The notes under the pieces were generated by a model. That model saw only the letters and a program-made list of their open reading frames with translations, had not been told where the DNA came from and ran no database searches. Source: a bacterium (GTDB lineage: Bacteria > Eremiobacterota > Eremiobacteria > Baltobacterales > Baltobacteraceae). Taken from it: DNA of 8,425 nt. Shown here piece after piece: positions 5,734-8,425 of the stretch (the stretch's first letter is position 1; each line of letters begins with the position of its first letter). A program made the translations under genes and the position numbers. The DNA lies in the NCBI GenBank assembly GCA_021784715.1, contig JAJYHP010000050.1, positions 1-8,425 of the forward strand. The letters are read 5' to 3'.

Positions 5734-6642
5734 ATGCGCGCGACCATTCAACTCTGTACCTATAATCGAGCGGCGCTGCTCGAACGCGTCCTCGATGCGT
5801 GTTTCGAACAGACGCTGCCCGACGATGCCTACGAAGTCGTACTCGTGAACGATGGCTCGACCGACGATACCTCCGCGGTCATCGAACGCGCTCGCGCCCG
5901 CGCCGGCTGCGCGTTTACGGCGATCGAGCAGAAGAATGCCGGGCTCGCGCGCGGCCGCAACGTCGGCATTGCGCGTGCGACCGGCGAGCGCATCATTTTC
6001 ATCGACGACGACGTGTTGCCGTTACCGAATTTCGTCGAAGAGCACCTGCGCTCGCACGATCGTCACCCCGCAGCGATCGTTCGGGGCGGCGCCATCAACG
6101 TCGAGTCGTTCGACGATCTCCCGCCGCCGGTCTGGAGTTGGAAGGATTACAGCGGCAATTTTTTCTGGACGACCAACGTTTCGGTTCCCCTGGCGACGAT
6201 ACGCGCGATCGGCGGCTTCAACGAGTCCTTTGCAGAGTACGGGTGGGAAGATATCGATGTCGGCTTGCGCCTGCGCTTCGCCGGCGTTCGTGCCGCGTTC
6301 AATCCGCGAGCGCTCGCATACCATTATAAGCCGCGGCCGCGAGGAGATGAAATCGCGAAAATGGAGCGACAGGCGCGCGCGCAAGCGCGCACCGCGGTCA
6401 CGCTTTCGGCGTTGCACCCGCATTGGCGCACCTACCTCGCAACCGGCGAAAACCCCGTACAACGAGGCGTGCACGCGGTGTTACGAGCGCTCGGCGTTCC
6501 GCAGCGCCTGCGCGGCGCGGTCGCCGGCATCGGCGGCGACCGCCCGCTGAGCGGTTCGGAATTACGCACGGTGCGACGAATGCTTGCGAGTGCCTATTTC
6601 GAAGAGCTCGAAAGCGCGATTCGGCTTCGCGGCGCCCGGTGA
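5734..6642 (+). CDS. Family 2 glycosyltransferase, copy b
   Basis: This 302-residue GT-A enzyme is clearly a relative of the GT2 at 3807. It has TIQLCTYNRAALLERVL at the start, VNDGSTDDT (39-46), NAGLARGRNVGIARA, metal-binding DDD at 91-93, and GGFNESFAEYGWEDIDVGLRL with WED at 171-173 and His197. The stretch DYSGNFFWTTNVSVP (138-152) aligns with NYSGAFLCTCNVSIP of copy a, so the similarity covers both halves. The C-terminal extension contains Pro229-x8-Gly238-x2-Pro241 and ends in a helical, arginine-rich tail. ATG 5734 is chosen as the start; GTG 5722 is an equal possibility. Long in-frame reading further upstream is shadow of the GT9 gene. Sugar specificity is unknown. Confidence 0.89.
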   Translation: MRATIQLCTYNRAALLERVLDACFEQTLPDDAYEVVLVNDGSTDDTSAVIERARARAGCAFTAIEQKNAGLARGRNVGIARATGERIIFIDDDVLPLPNFVEEHLRSHDRHPAAIVRGGAINVESFDDLPPPVWSWKDYSGNFFWTTNVSVPLATIRAIGGFNESFAEYGWEDIDVGLRLRFAGVRAAFNPRALAYHYKPRPRGDEIAKMERQARAQARTAVTLSALHPHWRTYLATGENPVQRGVHAVLRALGVPQRLRGAVAGIGGDRPLSGSELRTVRRMLASAYFEELESAIRLRGAR

Positions 6643-7619
6643 ACGTTCTTCTTTCGCGCACCGATCGAATCGGCGATCTCATTCTCTCGACACCGGCGAT
6701 CGCGACGGTGCGACGCTCGTTTCCCAATGCACACATTACGTTGGTTACGAGTGCGTATAACCGCGTGGTGGTGGAACGGAATACCGACATCGACGAGCTC
6801 GTGTCGCTGCCGCGCGCGGTTCGCCCCGAACGTTTCGGCGCGCAATTTCGCAACGCCGATCTCGCGATTGCGCTTGCTCCGCGCGCCGAAGATCTGCGCA
6901 TAGTCGGCGCAACCGGTGCTACGGTTCGCGTCGGTTACACCTACGCGCGTCGCTATCTCGCCCGACTCACTGCACGGCTGTTCGTCAACCGGATGGCGAT
7001 CTCCGAAGCCGATCCCGATCTTTGCGAACGCGATCCGAAACGCGTCGTGCGACACGAAGTCGAACAACTTCTCGATCTCGTCGCCTTAGGCGGCGCCCGC
7101 GAACGGGTACTCGACCTACGCCTCGATCTCCGCGAGGAGGACCGTGCCGCCGTCGCCTCGTTGCCCGAGCGACCGATCGTCCTCCACCTCGCGCCGCGCT
7201 GGTTTCAAAGCGGCAGCACCCTCGCTTCGACCGTCGCGCTGGCGCGCCGTCTCGCCGAGTTGGGCCCTCCGTTGGTGGTGACGGCGAACGCCGAGATCGG
7301 CGATGCCTTCGACGCGTTTGCGGGAGTCGGCGCGGCGGCCGTCTTGCGAGAACTTCCCTTCTTCCATTGGGCCGCGGTCTTCGAACGCGCGGCGTGCGTG
7401 GTCACGGTCGACACCGGTGCGACTCATGTCGCAAGCGCGATGCGCAGGCCGACGGTCGTCGCCTTCGAACATCGCTACTTCCGATTGGCGGCGCAGGAGT
7501 GGGCGCCGTATCGGGTGCCCAACCGCAGCTTACGAAAACCGCAGAGCGACGACGAAGCCTCCCTCGCGCAATTTCGCGACGAGGTCGCGCACGGAGTCGC
7601 GGATTTAATCGATGCTTGA
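6639..7619 (+). CDS. Family 9 glycosyltransferase (ADP-heptose:LPS heptosyltransferase-like), copy b
   Basis: The 326-residue product starts with the textbook GT9 opening LLSRTDRIGDLILSTPAIATVRRSFPNAHITLV (shown in part: GDLILSTP at 12-19), with Asp13 as the expected general base. The donor-binding half carries VDTGATHVASAM with Asp258 and His263, the conserved ADP-heptose contact motif. The usual HPGA-x-S-x-x-KRWP block is altered to HLAPRWFQSGSTLAS (His183, Arg187, Trp188), so the phosphate-binding Lys is not obvious. Within the locus this is the more canonical heptosyltransferase. It probably works on the cytoplasmic face of the inner membrane, extending a lipid-linked core. GTG 6639-6641 overlaps the previous stop as GTGA and starts directly at the first conserved strand; the in-frame upstream ATG at 6423 would add 72 residues from the GT2 shadow. 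Confidence 0.87.
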   Translation: MNVLLSRTDRIGDLILSTPAIATVRRSFPNAHITLVTSAYNRVVVERNTDIDELVSLPRAVRPERFGAQFRNADLAIALAPRAEDLRIVGATGATVRVGYTYARRYLARLTARLFVNRMAISEADPDLCERDPKRVVRHEVEQLLDLVALGGARERVLDLRLDLREEDRAAVASLPERPIVLHLAPRWFQSGSTLASTVALARRLAELGPPLVVTANAEIGDAFDAFAGVGAAAVLRELPFFHWAAVFERAACVVTVDTGATHVASAMRRPTVVAFEHRYFRLAAQEWAPYRVPNRSLRKPQSDDEASLAQFRDEVAHGVADLIDA

Positions 7620-8425
7620 TTGTTCTGTCGTCATACCCACGTTTAATCGTCTCGACACGTTGCGCCATGTCGTGCCGACGTTATTGTCGCAAACGATCGA
7701 CGCGTCGCGATACGAACTGCTTATCTGCGATTCGCTCTCCACCGATGGCACCGCCGAATATCTCGCCGAGGTCGCGCGAAGCTCGCCGAACGTCCGCCAC
7801 CTCCCCGGTGGTTACAGCGGGCGCGCGGCGGCGCGCAATGCGGGCATCGCCGCCGCGAATGGCGAGATCGTCCTATTTAACGACGCCGACATTCTCGCCT
7901 CACCCGATCTTCTCGCCGTGCATCTCGACCGGCACGCGCTCGCGAGCCGAATTGCGATCGTCGGGTGGGAGGTTCAGGTCCGCGATCTCGACGATTACGC
8001 GCTCAAGCGCGATCGCGCCGAATTACGCGGCCACCTTCACCCTCCGGGGCGCAAGCATCTCTCGTGGCTCTATTTCCTCACCGGCAACGCATCGGTGCGC
8101 GCGGAGGATCTCCGCGCGGTCGGCGGATTCGACGAGTCTTTTACCGGTTACGGCCACGAAGATCTCGAGCTGGGATATCGGCTCGAACGCTCGGGCGTCC
8201 GTATCTGCTACGAGCCGCGAGCGGTGAGCTATCATTGCCAGGACGTGCCGCACGAGGACCAAAAAGGAAAGATGATGCTCGCCGGGCGATCCACGGTTCG
8301 CTTCTATCGCAAGCATCCCGATTTTGCCGTGCGCTTGCAGCTGGGAATGACGCCGCTCTCGCTCGGCCTACATTCGCTGCTGCAGCGGATGCCCGCCCTG
8401 TTGCGCGCGCTCGACGCGCGAGCGA
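7612..8425 (+). CDS. Family 2 glycosyltransferase, copy c (3' end beyond window)
   Basis: From ATG 7612 the frame stays open to the window edge for 271 codons, so the stop is not seen. It begins MLDCSVVIPTFNRLDTL, then ICDSLSTDGT (38-47), GGYSGRAAARNAGIAAANG, and a metal site NDAD (Asp91, Asp93) instead of the DDD of copies a and b. The acceptor half shows FLTGNASV and GGFDESFTGYGHEDLELGYRL, with HED at 182-184 in place of WED, and His208. The C-terminal extension again has Pro236-x8-Gly245-x2-Pro248, after which a Leu-rich helical tail follows. The start overlaps the GT9 stop by 8 nt; GGA lies 8 nt upstream. Judged by its relatives, only a few dozen residues should be missing. Its motifs are more typical of general GT2 enzymes, and its acceptor probably differs. 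Confidence 0.87.
   Translation, partial: MLDCSVVIPTFNRLDTLRHVVPTLLSQTIDASRYELLICDSLSTDGTAEYLAEVARSSPNVRHLPGGYSGRAAARNAGIAAANGEIVLFNDADILASPDLLAVHLDRHALASRIAIVGWEVQVRDLDDYALKRDRAELRGHLHPPGRKHLSWLYFLTGNASVRAEDLRAVGGFDESFTGYGHEDLELGYRLERSGVRICYEPRAVSYHCQDVPHEDQKGKMMLAGRSTVRFYRKHPDFAVRLQLGMTPLSLGLHSLLQRMPALLRALDARA

Noticed and set aside
6372..6390. GCGCGC-GCAA-GCGCGC hairpin with a GNRA-type loop
   Set aside because: It lies mid-gene in Arg-Ala-Arg-Ala-Gln codons of the GT2 at 5734, with no U-run, and is explained by amino acid composition.
1..8425. tRNA, rRNA, CRISPR, insertion sequence, attachment site, toxin-antitoxin or phage features
   Set aside because: The window is filled end to end by coding sequence on one strand, without direct repeats of array type, transposase or recombinase motifs, or structural RNA signatures.

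Overview
The window is a dense, one-directional (+ strand) stretch of GC-rich bacterial chromosome, with G or C strongly preferred at third codon positions. It carries a surface-glycan / lipopolysaccharide inner-core locus. The ADP-heptose precursor genes, two GT9 (heptosyltransferase-fold) enzymes and an LpxB-like protein point to a diderm bacterium that makes a heptose-containing LPS or related glycolipid. The sequence alone does not fix the taxon. Gene order, GTG/TTG starts and divergence from proteobacterial proteins fit a deep-branching GC-rich phylum (for example Eremiobacterota/WPS-2-like), but this is a low-confidence guess.

Layout. Positions 1-66 are the last codons of an unidentified gene. 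It is coupled by a TAATG junction to accB (66-509), the biotin carboxyl carrier protein of acetyl-CoA carboxylase. Then come gmhA (506-1105), hldA (1102-2085) and hldC (2072-2578), which cover three steps of ADP-D-glycero-beta-D-manno-heptose synthesis. The kinase and adenylyltransferase are separate overlapping genes rather than one fused HldE. An LpxB-like GT-B glycosyltransferase with a TTG start follows (2581-3804). The rest is an alternating run of glycosyltransferases: GT2 (3807-4679), GT9 (4676-5695), GT2 (5734-6642), GT9 (6639-7619) and GT2 (7612 to the window edge, incomplete).

How the genes fit together. GmhA, HldA and HldC would build the activated heptose donor; the phosphatase GmhB and, if the L,D-epimer is used, the epimerase HldD are missing here and must lie elsewhere. 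The GT9 proteins are candidates to transfer heptose, and the three related GT2 proteins to add other sugars. Nearly every junction overlaps or is separated by 2 nt. The only real gap is 38 nt (5696-5733), and no terminator or internal promoter is evident, so the window is probably one transcription unit entered from upstream.

I found no RNA gene, mobile element, CRISPR array or phage feature. The most interesting points are the interleaved GT2/GT9 architecture, a C-terminal extension (P-x8-G-x2-P) shared by all three GT2 proteins, altered signature motifs in HldC and the first GT9, and accB sitting at the head of a heptose operon instead of next to accC. None of this amounts to a clearly new system.
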